Part shown: piece after piece, positions 1 to 6,416 of the stretch
Layout: every line of letters starts with the position of its first letter
Position numbering within the stretch: the first letter of the stretch is position 1
From: Desulfobacteraceae bacterium
GTDB taxonomy: Bacteria > Desulfobacterota > Desulfobacteria > Desulfobacterales > SURF-15
Direction of reading: 5' to 3'
Assembly: GCA_003599475.1 (NCBI GenBank)
Contig: QZKK01000099.1
Coordinates: forward strand, 1-12,962
DNA length: 12,962 nucleotides
The notes under the pieces: generated by a model
Seen by the model: the letters and a program-made list of their open reading frames with translations, nothing else
Told to the model about the DNA's origin: nothing
Databases searched by the model: none
Made by a program: the position numbers and the translations under genes

Positions 1-1
1 C

Positions 2-412
2 GGGACCCTGAATCTCATGGGGATCATCGGTCTTTCCGCCGGCATGGACCATCTCTTGGAGGAGGGTATCGAAGCCATCTACCGCCGGGAAATGAACCTT
101 CTTAAAATCTTGAGGAACGGATTCCGCGAAGCCGGAGGCATCGAGCTTTACTGCACGGAACCTCTATTCGACCATGTCGGACTTTTGACCGTGACGGTCG
201 AGGGAATCGATCCGGAGGATGTCGGTGCCATCCTGGATGCGGATTTCAATATCGCGGTCCGCGCCGGTCTTCACTGCGCGCCTCTGGTGCATGAAACCCT
301 GGAAACGGTGCCCAGGGGAGGCATCCGCTTCAGCCTGGGGCCCTTCAACACCGCGGAGGATGTGGACCGTGCCGTTTCGGCGATGTCCTCCTTGACACAC
401 ACCGGTCGCTGA
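2..412 (+). CDS. Cysteine desulfurase-like class V aminotransferase, C-terminal part (5' end outside window)
   Basis: The reading frame is open from base 2 (Gly-Thr-Leu-Asn...) to the TGA at 410-412, so only the last 136 or so residues of a protein of usually about 380 are present; the ATG at 17 is internal. The piece RAGLHCAP is the cysteine-containing active-site segment of the NifS/Csd-like fold-type I PLP enzymes, and the following IRFSLGPFNTAEDVDRAV is the usual C-terminal end of the family. Family members transfer sulfur from cysteine via a persulfide on that Cys, or act on related substrates. The GTLN...G(I/L) and EGI...D wording resembles the smaller 'cysteine desulfurase family protein' group rather than housekeeping IscS. 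The PLP lysine lies upstream and cannot be checked. The next gene starts on the base after the stop, implying one transcript. Family call is strong; exact substrate is unknown. Confidence 0.88.
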   Translation, partial: GTLNLMGIIGLSAGMDHLLEEGIEAIYRREMNLLKILRNGFREAGGIELYCTEPLFDHVGLLTVTVEGIDPEDVGAILDADFNIAVRAGLHCAPLVHETLETVPRGGIRFSLGPFNTAEDVDRAVSAMSSLTHTGR

Positions 413-1132
413 ATGCCCAAGATGAAAAATAAGATAGAAAAAGAAACTTACAGTACCCTGGTTTACCGGGCGATGAAGGAGATGATCGCTCATCGGCGAT
501 TCACTCCGGGACAAAGGCTGAATGTCGAGGAGCTTTCCAAAGAGCTCGGTGTCAGTCGAACCCCCGTGTGGGAGGCTGTCCGGAGGCTCGAACAGGATGG
601 GCTGGTGGAAAACATTCCGAATCGGGGTGTATTCATGGCCGAGTTGAGCCCGCCGGAGATGATTCACCTCTGCCGGGTTCGCGAGGTCCTTGAGGGCTTT
701 GCAGGCAGGCTTGCGGCCGGCAGGATGGATGAAAAGGTCCTCAAAAAAATGGACGACTGTCTGGATTCGATCTGGAAAGCGGCTGAGCGGGGAGATTCCG
801 CAGGATACGCAAGATATGATGCCGACTTCCATGCATTGATCCATGATGCCTGCGGTAACCCCTTTCTCAAAGAAATCCTGAGAGTGATCGAAAATAAGTT
901 GCAGTCTTTGGTTCCAACGCCCGAACCTTTGCCTCTACGGGGATGCAAAGGGCATAGAGAAATCTATGAGGCGTTAAGATCGGGAAAGCCGGCCCAAGCC
1001 GAAAGCGTTCTCAGACAGCACTATAAAGCAACACCGCTTCCCACCCAAAAGGCTTGCCCTCCTACCGATTTCAGGTCAAACCTTGTTCACTGTAAAGGCG
1101 ATTTTTCATTTGATGACTTCAGTAGAGCTTGA
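413..1132 (+). CDS. GntR family transcriptional regulator, FadR/FCD type
   Basis: 239 residues, normal for the family. Residues about 13-78 form the GntR winged helix-turn-helix (ELSKELGVSRTPVWEAVRRLE, then a wing ending NRGVFMAEL). Residues about 80-205 match the all-helical FCD ligand domain, with the metal-type quartet visible as D136, H140, H181 and H203 (in YDADFH, GHREI, RQHY). Members bind small organic acids or similar ligands and repress or activate nearby operons. The ATG follows the TGA of the aminotransferase gene with no gap and no good Shine-Dalgarno sequence, so translation is probably coupled. An ATG three codons later is an alternative. The tail after about residue 205 matches nothing I know of the family and its last codons run up to the DUF4143 pseudogene, so the original C-terminus may have been replaced when that element arrived (inference). 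Target operon unknown. Confidence 0.88.
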   Translation: MPKMKNKIEKETYSTLVYRAMKEMIAHRRFTPGQRLNVEELSKELGVSRTPVWEAVRRLEQDGLVENIPNRGVFMAELSPPEMIHLCRVREVLEGFAGRLAAGRMDEKVLKKMDDCLDSIWKAAERGDSAGYARYDADFHALIHDACGNPFLKEILRVIENKLQSLVPTPEPLPLRGCKGHREIYEALRSGKPAQAESVLRQHYKATPLPTQKACPPTDFRSNLVHCKGDFSFDDFSRA

Positions 1133-1139
1133 CGGCGAT

Positions 1140-1518
1140 TCAGATCGGGAATTGAATCCCGAACCAGGGGCGCACGGATACCCCGCGGCGGGTGGCCGCC
1201 TGGTCGCCGCCGAACACCAGAGTTGCGGTTTCGGGAGCCTGCCCGGTGAGGTCGGTCCACCAGAGAAGGCTGTCGAACATGTCGCCGGACAGAGTTTGTC
1301 CCGCCTTTGAGTTGGGACAGAAACCCGCGCGGATCTTCCTTGGCAAAGCGCCGCTGGTCGACCGGCTCAAGCGAGACGTACTGGTGGGAAGGGAAGGCGA
1401 CACGAGCCAGGGTGGTCTTACCGGACTGCCGCGGTCCGGTGAGAGTCATCACCGGATAGTAGCCAGCATCGCGGATGAGATAATCTTTGAGCAACCTGTT
1501 TTTCAAACTGAGTTCCAT
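1140..1518 (-). pseudogene. DUF4143-type AAA ATPase remnant: both ends kept, middle deleted, frameshift at the joint
   Basis: From the ATG at 1518 the minus strand encodes a typical N-terminus of the DUF4143/'ATP-binding protein' family: YYPVMTLTGPRQSGKTTLAR is the Walker A P-loop, followed by YVSLEPVDQRRFAKEDPRGF. The similarity stops near 1310. In another minus frame it resumes (AGQTLSGDMF..., then ATLVFGGDQAATRRGVSVRPW) as the normal C-terminus of the same family, ending at the TGA at 1140-1142. The intact protein is about 380-400 residues; roughly 65 N-terminal and 50 C-terminal residues remain, so some 270 central residues, including Walker B, are gone. The N-terminal frame reads on to 1087 but only as out-of-frame nonsense. 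Clearly non-functional as an ATPase. Its promoter is still intact, so it may have decayed recently. Confidence 0.82.
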
Positions 1519-1553
1519 GTGGCTAATTTACGATTCGATCGTAAATTTGTCAA
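1519..1553 (-). promoter_or_regulatory. Leaderless sigma70-type promoter with operator-like palindrome in the spacer
   Basis: On the minus strand there is a perfect -35 TTGACA (1548-1553), an exactly 17-bp spacer (1531-1547) and a -10 TAAATT (1525-1530, 4/6). The A of the pseudogene's ATG (1518) lies at the expected start point, seven bases past the -10, and there is no Shine-Dalgarno, so the transcript would be leaderless. A perfect inverted repeat with 10-bp arms (AATTTACGAT, spacer TCG, ATCGTAAATT; 1525-1547) covers the whole spacer and the -10 and touches the -35. A repressor bound there would block RNA polymerase; a self-regulating ATPase or an unlinked regulator are both possible. Confidence 0.65.
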
Positions 1554-1571
1554 GGTATCAATATTAATCCA

Positions 1572-1589
1572 TTCCATTCATAAATGGAA
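1572..1589. repeat. Short inverted repeat in the divergent ATPase intergenic region
   Basis: TTCCATT (1572-1578), loop CATA, AATGGAA (1583-1589): perfect 7-bp arms. It lies upstream of the leaderless promoter of the DUF4143 remnant. It could be a second operator site or chance in AT-rich DNA. Apart from this and the promoters described here, the 1519-1798 gap contains nothing I can identify. Confidence 0.35.
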
Positions 1590-1719
1590 GCGAACAAATT
1601 GCTCTGCAATCATTTGAAATCTTTTCAGAAACAACCCGGAGTTGGAAACGCTGACCCGATCAACCCTTTTCCCGTTGTCCCCTATTCCTTGGGGACATGG
1701 GAAACGGCATTCATTTGGT

Positions 1720-1779
1720 TTGACACCAGGTATCACAAACATTATTATGCAAATGAAACATAATGTTGTAATTGCATAA
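1720..1779 (+). promoter_or_regulatory. Strong sigma70-type promoter of the DUF234 ATPase with two interleaved inverted repeats
   Basis: TTGACA (1720-1725), 17-bp spacer, TATTAT (1743-1748, 5/6) predicts transcription from about 1755. Two perfect 8-bp inverted repeats interlock across the -10 and start region: AACATTAT (1738-1745) with ATAATGTT (1760-1767), and TTATGCAA (1745-1752) with TTGCATAA (1772-1779). Such arrangement is consistent with operator half-sites. The match to promoter consensus is directly visible; the regulatory role is inference. Confidence 0.6.
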
Positions 1780-1798
1780 CCTAATGGGTGTCGTATCG

Positions 1799-3187
1799 AT
1801 GAAATTACCCTTTCTCAACCGGGAAAGCGAAAAAGCCAGGCTCGATGCCGCATTTTCCGCTGCCACCTCTTCCTTCGTCTGTCTCTACGGGAGGCGCCGA
1901 TGCGGCAAATCACGTCTGCTGCTCGAATTGTTGCCGAGTTTGACGGCCGTATACTATGTAGCCGACGAGCGGGATGCAAACATACAGCGCCGCGCCCTGG
2001 CAAAAGAGATCGGCCGACTCATCCCCGGATTCGAACGGGTCGAGTATCCCGAGTGGCCTGATCTTCTGGAGAGGTGGTACACAGACGCACCCGCCGGAAG
2101 CGTGTTGGTGATTGATGAGCTCCCATTTCTCGTATCGGCCTCACCGGAGTTGCCCTCGGTGATGCAGAAGATCATGGATAAGGCTCATGAAAAACCTGTC
2201 CATATTGCCGTATGCGGCTCTTCGCAACGGATGATGCATGGCCTTGTGCTTGACGCTTCCGCCCCCCTCTACGGCAGGGCGGCCGAGATCCTGAAAATAC
2301 AGCCGCTGGCTCCGTTTTACCTCACATCGATTCTGTCCGAAGCATCGCCGCACGATTGGATCCGGGCCTGGGCGTTCTGGGGCGGAATACCACGCTACTG
2401 GGAGCTTGCGCTTGAAAACGATCCCGCGATGAGCGCAATTACGCAACTGGTCCTCGATCCAATGGGCGTGCTGCATCATGAGCCGCGCCGCCTTCTGACC
2501 GATGAGCTCATCGAGATTCGTCAAGCCGCCTCCATTCTCTCTTTGATCGGCCAGGGCTGCCGCCGTCTCTCCGAGATCGCGGGCCGTATCGGACGGCCGG
2601 CCACCTCTCTGACCAGGCCTCTTGCGCTTCTGATCGATATGGGGCTGGTCCACCGGGAAACTCCCTTCAATGCCTCCCATCGCGATACCAAGAGATCGCT
2701 CTATCGGATTGCCGATCCCTTTCTCCAATTCTGGTTTACCTTCGTGGAGCCCAATACGTCGTTGCTCCAGGCCGGACGCATGGAGCTGGTAGCAAAGGGA
2801 ATCGACGGCAAGCTCCCCGCCTACATAGGACATGTATGGGAAGAGCTCGCGCGCGCCAGCGTGCCCAAAATAGCGATCCGGGAAACCGATTGGCATCCCG
2901 CTTCCACATGGTGGGGAAAGGGAATCGACGGTTCCCCTCTGGAAATCGATATCATCGCCCGGTCGTTTTCGGACCCGAACCACTTCCTGTGCGGAGAGGT
3001 GAAAGCTTCAGCCGATCCCGGCGATATTCCTGCGCTTGTCTCGGATTTGAAACACAGGGCCGCCCAATGTCCGGAGATTGCCCGTAAGAAAATCAGCTAT
3101 GCGTTGTGGATCATTGAGGCGCCGGCTTTCGACGTAAAAGAGTGCGAGCTGATCGATGCAAAGACAGTTTTCAACGCGTTACGATAG
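1799..3187 (+). CDS. AAA-type P-loop ATPase with C-terminal DUF234 (PD-(D/E)XK-like) domain
   Basis: 462 residues from the ATG at 1799, chosen because family members start with an ...FLNRE...L stretch and a weak GGGTG lies about 10 bases upstream; TTG at 1772 and ATG at 1784 are in-frame alternatives. Residues 31-38 are Walker A (GRRRCGKS), 102-107 Walker B (VLVIDE), and about 136-143 a sensor-1-like strand (HIAVCGSS). A winged-helix segment at about 244-290 follows. The C-terminal DUF234 domain contains RSLYRIADPFLQFWF, then a nuclease-fold signature: E382-I-D384 followed by E400-V-K402. DUF234 proteins are common, patchily distributed STAND-like/AAA ATPases of archaea and bacteria with no settled role; a link to mobile or defence-type functions is often guessed. 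All key residues are present, so it is probably active. It has its own strong promoter and stands alone. Confidence 0.85.
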   Translation: MKLPFLNRESEKARLDAAFSAATSSFVCLYGRRRCGKSRLLLELLPSLTAVYYVADERDANIQRRALAKEIGRLIPGFERVEYPEWPDLLERWYTDAPAGSVLVIDELPFLVSASPELPSVMQKIMDKAHEKPVHIAVCGSSQRMMHGLVLDASAPLYGRAAEILKIQPLAPFYLTSILSEASPHDWIRAWAFWGGIPRYWELALENDPAMSAITQLVLDPMGVLHHEPRRLLTDELIEIRQAASILSLIGQGCRRLSEIAGRIGRPATSLTRPLALLIDMGLVHRETPFNASHRDTKRSLYRIADPFLQFWFTFVEPNTSLLQAGRMELVAKGIDGKLPAYIGHVWEELARASVPKIAIRETDWHPASTWWGKGIDGSPLEIDIIARSFSDPNHFLCGEVKASADPGDIPALVSDLKHRAAQCPEIARKKISYALWIIEAPAFDVKECELIDAKTVFNALR

Positions 3188-3218
3188 CAGCCATCGTCTG
3201 TGGAAAACTGAAAAACAT

Positions 3219-3249
3219 GGCCGCCTTTCTGTCCGGTAAACGGCCGTTT
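3219..3249 (+). terminator. Possible terminator after the DUF234 ATPase gene
   Basis: GGCCG (3219-3223) can pair with CGGCC (3241-3245) across a 17-base loop, followed directly by GTTTT. The stem is short and the loop large, so the call is weak; position about 30 bases after the stop fits. Confidence 0.3.
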
Positions 3250-3250
3250 T

Positions 3251-3290
3251 CACCTTCCTCCCTTAATCCCTTTATCCCTTCCTCCCTATT
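3251..3290. repeat. Pyrimidine-rich low-complexity tract with an 11-bp direct repeat
   Basis: The plus strand is nearly all C and T here. CCTTCCTCCCT occurs at 3253-3263 and again at 3277-3287, exactly 24 bases apart. Similar degenerate tracts fill gaps in many environmental genomes. No function can be assigned. It lies in the 3188-3448 gap together with the promoter below. Confidence 0.5.
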
Positions 3291-3334
3291 CGTGGATCTC
3301 CGCCGCTTCGGGTCCTCGAAGTCGACTTTATTCG

Positions 3335-3363
3335 TTGCCGCGGATCTATTAATCCTGTATAAA
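3335..3363 (+). promoter_or_regulatory. Probable sigma70-type promoter of the Hsp70-like cassette
   Basis: TTGCCG (3335-3340, 4/6), 17-bp spacer, TATAAA (3358-3363, 5/6) would start transcription near 3370 and give a leader of about 80 bases. No CIRCE element and no sigma32-type promoter is visible between 3188 and 3448, so heat-shock control is not supported. Later genes of the cassette lack obvious promoters of their own. Confidence 0.5.
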
Positions 3364-3434
3364 ATAGGGTCCAGGGATCTTCGGAAGGGCTGTTTACTAG
3401 AAGAATCCTTTATTTCAATATCTTATCCTGCTGT

Positions 3435-3447
3435 ACGTTCCGAACGT
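3435..3447. promoter_or_regulatory. 13-bp palindrome directly before the TPR gene start
   Basis: ACGTTC-C-GAACGT ends one base before the ATG at 3449 and occupies the place where a Shine-Dalgarno would sit; none is visible. One base of spacer is too little for an RNA hairpin loop by itself, so a protein operator is the likelier reading if it means anything. It may be chance. Confidence 0.35.
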
Positions 3448-3448
3448 C

Positions 3449-6064
3449 ATGGCCAATAAGAAAAGCAAAAAATCGCGCAAGACCGAGCGAAAAAAACTGC
3501 TGAACGCGCCACCGGCTCAACTCATGGAAAAGGGCCGGTCGTTGATCGCGGCGGGAAACCATCGGGAAGCGATCGATCTTCTGAAATTGGCCTTTAAAAA
3601 GGACGAAGCAAACACGGAAATCAAATCCCTGCTGTTTCGAGCCTACGCATCGAGAACAATCCAACTGCGCCAAAAGGGGATGATAAAGGAAGCCGACGCC
3701 ATCGGCACCCACCTCCTTTCCATCCGTTCCGATGCGCGGGTGCTCTCCGAAGACGACCTGGTCCTTTTGATGAGCGCATCCCCCCTGCAGGCGGCGGTAA
3801 CCATCTATGGGCAGCATATCGGCAGCACCGGTCCATCCTTGAAAGCGGAATACCTGATCGCGTCGCGGCTGCTGACCGATCCACGGTGGGATCTGCTCGA
3901 TGTGCTTTCCGACGCATCTCCTTTGAAAAGAGATTCCGGCGTATTTCCCGATGCATTGAAATGGATGAACCAGGGCCAGTGGGAAAAATCGCTGGAGGTT
4001 CTGAGATCGGTTTCCCGTACGTCACCGATTGCACCGCTGAAAATGCTCTGTCGCGCCATGGCCTGTTTTTACGCCGGGGATGAAGGCGGCATGACTCGGG
4101 CGCTTTCAATGATTCCCGCATCGTTTCCCATCCTTTCGGAATTCGGCGGGGCCGGGCGCCTGCCCCAAGCTCTCCCCGTCCTTTGGGAGGGCCGGCAGGT
4201 TGCGGAAGATGAAATCCACTCCCTGTTGAGCGATCTAAAAGCCGGAAGTCGAAGACCGGCAACCGACAAAATAAGGCAAATCTCCAGGGGGCTTTATCCG
4301 CCCGACTATAGGGAAGCGGTGCGAGAGATCCTCCAAATGATCATGCCTCTGGGATTTTCAGAGATATTGGAAGAATCCTTGTTGCAGGATCTCTCCAAAA
4401 CGCTGCTGCCCATCCCCGATGCCGCCGTGATGATGGCACAATATTATTTTCTGGCCGCATCGCATATCCCTGAGTGGACGGCCGAATACCTGAAAATGCT
4501 GGATCATGAATTTCAAGATCCATCGGATCTCCGGATCGCATCGTCTCTGGTGCTGACCGATGCCGCTTGCCGAATATCCAAACAGCGAATTGAAAACGAT
4601 TTTGATCACTTGCCGGACAGGAAGCTGAAAAGATTGGGAATCACTTCAAATGACGCCGAAGCGGCGTTGATCGAAATGACGCTGAAAGCGATCGAACTGG
4701 ATCCCCAGAACCGGTCTGCTTATGAGCTGCTGGCGAATCTTCCGCGCAATTTACGAAAGTCCAAACAATTGGCCGAACAGGGGCTGCTGCAGATGCTCGA
4801 ACGGTTTCCCGACGATCCGGAGCCCTGCCTGGCATTATCCCGGCTGCATTATGAAAAAAATGCCTTTCGCCAGGCCGAAGCGATGCTTGAAACTGCCATG
4901 AAGCGTGCACCGTACGATGAGCGGGTCAGGGAATACAGGATCGGCGGCTTGCTCCATGCCATAGAAAGAAACCTCCAGCGAAAAAAATTGCACATCGTCA
5001 AACAGGATCTTGAAAAAGCCGTCCAACTGACCGGAAAAAAGACAAAACCGCGGGTGGCCGCAAAGCAGGTGCGTTTCGAGATGGAGCAGTGCGGGCAGCT
5101 TCCGCTGTTCGGGGGCCAACTTCAATCCGGAAAAAAAGAGACCCGAGCCATTATCGAAACCGTCCTTTACCCGATGGCGCTGTTCGATCGATTCAAGACC
5201 CTGGGCTTCCTTGCGGCAGAGGCGCGGCAGGGAAACGGCTCCTGGGACCGGGAAAAGATCCGGCAGCTCGATTCCGTTTTTCGCGCTCATGCCGCGCGAA
5301 TGCGGGAATTGCCTTCCGCACAGATCCGCCGGCTGCTTGTCCCCGAGGAAGATCGAATGCCGTATCGGATGGAGCCGAAACCGATGATTTCCGTTTTCCT
5401 GGATCGGCAGCCCAAAATCTTGAACCTGCTGCTTGACGAAGATGTTTTCCCGGTGCTGGAGGCCATGCTGGCATCGGGACTTGCCAAGACCTGCGCAAAA
5501 GAAATCCGAACTCGTCAGAAGACGGCAAAAAAACAGTTCGATCGGCTGCTCGCTTTCTATTCGCTCGTTGTCGACTGCATCACCGGAAAGAAAGAGGCAG
5601 ATTCCGAAGCATTCGAAAAGATCGTCGACCCGGTGGAAGATCGATACAAGGAATCGTTCCGCACCGCTTCCCGGCGGCTGTCGGCATTTGCACAGGGACG
5701 GCTGAAAGCCGCTCTTGAGCATTTCGACTTTACGCGTTTAAATACCGGCTGTACCTGTCCGATCTGCAGCGGCCGGGCCGAGGGAGCGGGCTTTTTGGAG
5801 CCGGACGATTTCGATGAAAACGACGACCCCGGGGAATTTCCCTGGGGAGAAGGAAACCCGCTTGAATCGGCGATCGCGCAGATCGAGCAGCTCGTCGATG
5901 ACACGGGGCTCCGCGGCGCACCGGAGAAAATCATTCGAAAACGGCGCAGGGAGCTGTTCAACAATTTTCAGATGCGGATGGCCCTGGAGACGTTTGCCGA
6001 GCTGATGCCCGGCGGAATAAAAACGATGCTGTCCCGGGAAGCCTGCCTGCTGGTTTGGGGATAA
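3449..6064 (+). CDS. Large TPR-repeat protein with CxCPxC cluster, first gene of an accessory Hsp70 cassette
   Basis: 871 residues, no signal peptide or membrane segment, so cytoplasmic. The N-terminus is very basic (MANKKSKKSRKTERKK). TPR-like helical pairs are visible at about residues 25-75 (GRSLIAAGNHREAIDLLKLAF), about 170-225, and most clearly in the second half (ALIEMTLKAIELDPQNRSAY; PEPCLALSRLHYEKNAFRQA; AEAMLETAMKRAPYDERVRE). Near the C-terminus, residues 768-773 read CTCPIC, a possible metal site, followed by an acidic stretch (DDFDENDDPGEF) and a final helical region. TPR proteins commonly dock Hsp70/Hsp90 or clients. Here the position just before J-like, GrpE-like and DnaK-like genes (34-base gap to the next) suggests a scaffold or client adaptor (inference). 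I do not recognise the protein as a named family. The ATG at 3449 lacks a good ribosome binding site but the basic start and frame fit. Confidence 0.85.
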   Translation: MANKKSKKSRKTERKKLLNAPPAQLMEKGRSLIAAGNHREAIDLLKLAFKKDEANTEIKSLLFRAYASRTIQLRQKGMIKEADAIGTHLLSIRSDARVLSEDDLVLLMSASPLQAAVTIYGQHIGSTGPSLKAEYLIASRLLTDPRWDLLDVLSDASPLKRDSGVFPDALKWMNQGQWEKSLEVLRSVSRTSPIAPLKMLCRAMACFYAGDEGGMTRALSMIPASFPILSEFGGAGRLPQALPVLWEGRQVAEDEIHSLLSDLKAGSRRPATDKIRQISRGLYPPDYREAVREILQMIMPLGFSEILEESLLQDLSKTLLPIPDAAVMMAQYYFLAASHIPEWTAEYLKMLDHEFQDPSDLRIASSLVLTDAACRISKQRIENDFDHLPDRKLKRLGITSNDAEAALIEMTLKAIELDPQNRSAYELLANLPRNLRKSKQLAEQGLLQMLERFPDDPEPCLALSRLHYEKNAFRQAEAMLETAMKRAPYDERVREYRIGGLLHAIERNLQRKKLHIVKQDLEKAVQLTGKKTKPRVAAKQVRFEMEQCGQLPLFGGQLQSGKKETRAIIETVLYPMALFDRFKTLGFLAAEARQGNGSWDREKIRQLDSVFRAHAARMRELPSAQIRRLLVPEEDRMPYRMEPKPMISVFLDRQPKILNLLLDEDVFPVLEAMLASGLAKTCAKEIRTRQKTAKKQFDRLLAFYSLVVDCITGKKEADSEAFEKIVDPVEDRYKESFRTASRRLSAFAQGRLKAALEHFDFTRLNTGCTCPICSGRAEGAGFLEPDDFDENDDPGEFPWGEGNPLESAIAQIEQLVDDTGLRGAPEKIIRKRRRELFNNFQMRMALETFAELMPGGIKTMLSREACLLVWG

Positions 6065-6085
6065 GCTGACTTTTTTTAAGGAAAA

Positions 6086-6091
6086 GAAGGA
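6086..6091 (+). promoter_or_regulatory. Ribosome binding site of the J-like gene
   Basis: A strong AAGGAG-type Shine-Dalgarno lies about seven bases before the ATG at 6099 and settles that start, against the alternative overlapping frame beginning at 6145. Confidence 0.6.
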
Positions 6092-6098
6092 GCCTGCC

Positions 6099-6398
6099 AT
6101 GCTGGCGCACTATCTGACCTTCGGCTTGGAAGAGGGCGCAACCGATGAGCAAATCCGATCCAGGTACCTGGAGCTCATCAAAATCCATCCCCCCGAAAGG
6201 GATGCACAGCGGTTTCAGGATATCGCGCATGCCTATGAAGCGATCAAGGACCGGCGCGCACGCATCCATTCCCGGATCTTCGCCGGTCGAAACACCGGGG
6301 ATGTGGAAGCAGCCCTGCTGTATCTGGTGCGGGCCGGAAGACCTAAACCCAAACGGGTGGGGCTTCAGGAGCTTCTCCTGGCGCTGAAGCCCTCTTAA
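6099..6398 (+). CDS. Minimal J-domain protein with HPP in place of HPD
   Basis: 99 residues. Residues 1-60 have the J-domain layout: helix I (AHYLTFGLEEGATDEQIRSR, with the D/E-E-I pattern), helix II (RSRYLELIKIHPPE), the loop, helix III (QRFQDIAHAYEAIKD, 37-51) and a basic helix IV. The signature His-Pro-Asp that triggers Hsp70 ATP hydrolysis reads His30-Pro31-Pro32. J-like proteins with (H/Y)PPE occur in other bacteria as I recall, so this looks like a family trait rather than a mutation. There is no G/F linker, no CxxCxGxG zinc region and no client-binding C-terminal domain; only about 40 extra residues (AALLYLVRAGRPKPKRV). Expected role: co-chaperone of the DnaK-like protein two genes downstream. 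Whether HPP still stimulates ATPase activity is unknown. Confidence 0.8.
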   Translation: MLAHYLTFGLEEGATDEQIRSRYLELIKIHPPERDAQRFQDIAHAYEAIKDRRARIHSRIFAGRNTGDVEAALLYLVRAGRPKPKRVGLQELLLALKPS

Positions 6399-6416
6399 GG
6401 CCTCCGGAAAAACGCG

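Noticed and set aside
164..844. 226-codon minus-strand open frame across the desulfurase and GntR genes
   Set aside because: It overlaps two genes with clear family motifs and has no motif of its own.
2141..2983. 280-codon minus-strand open frame inside the DUF234 ATPase gene
   Set aside because: Opposite frame shows all catalytic ATPase motifs; this frame has none.
3188..3448. Search for CIRCE or sigma32 heat-shock promoter upstream of the Hsp70-like cassette
   Set aside because: No TTAGCACTC/GAGTGCTAA pair and no CTTGAA plus CCCCAT arrangement is visible; a sigma70-like promoter fits better.
4835..5722. Long open frame on the minus strand inside the TPR gene
   Set aside because: Low-complexity shadow of the plus-strand gene, no recognisable domain; the TPR frame is longer, has repeats and fits the operon.
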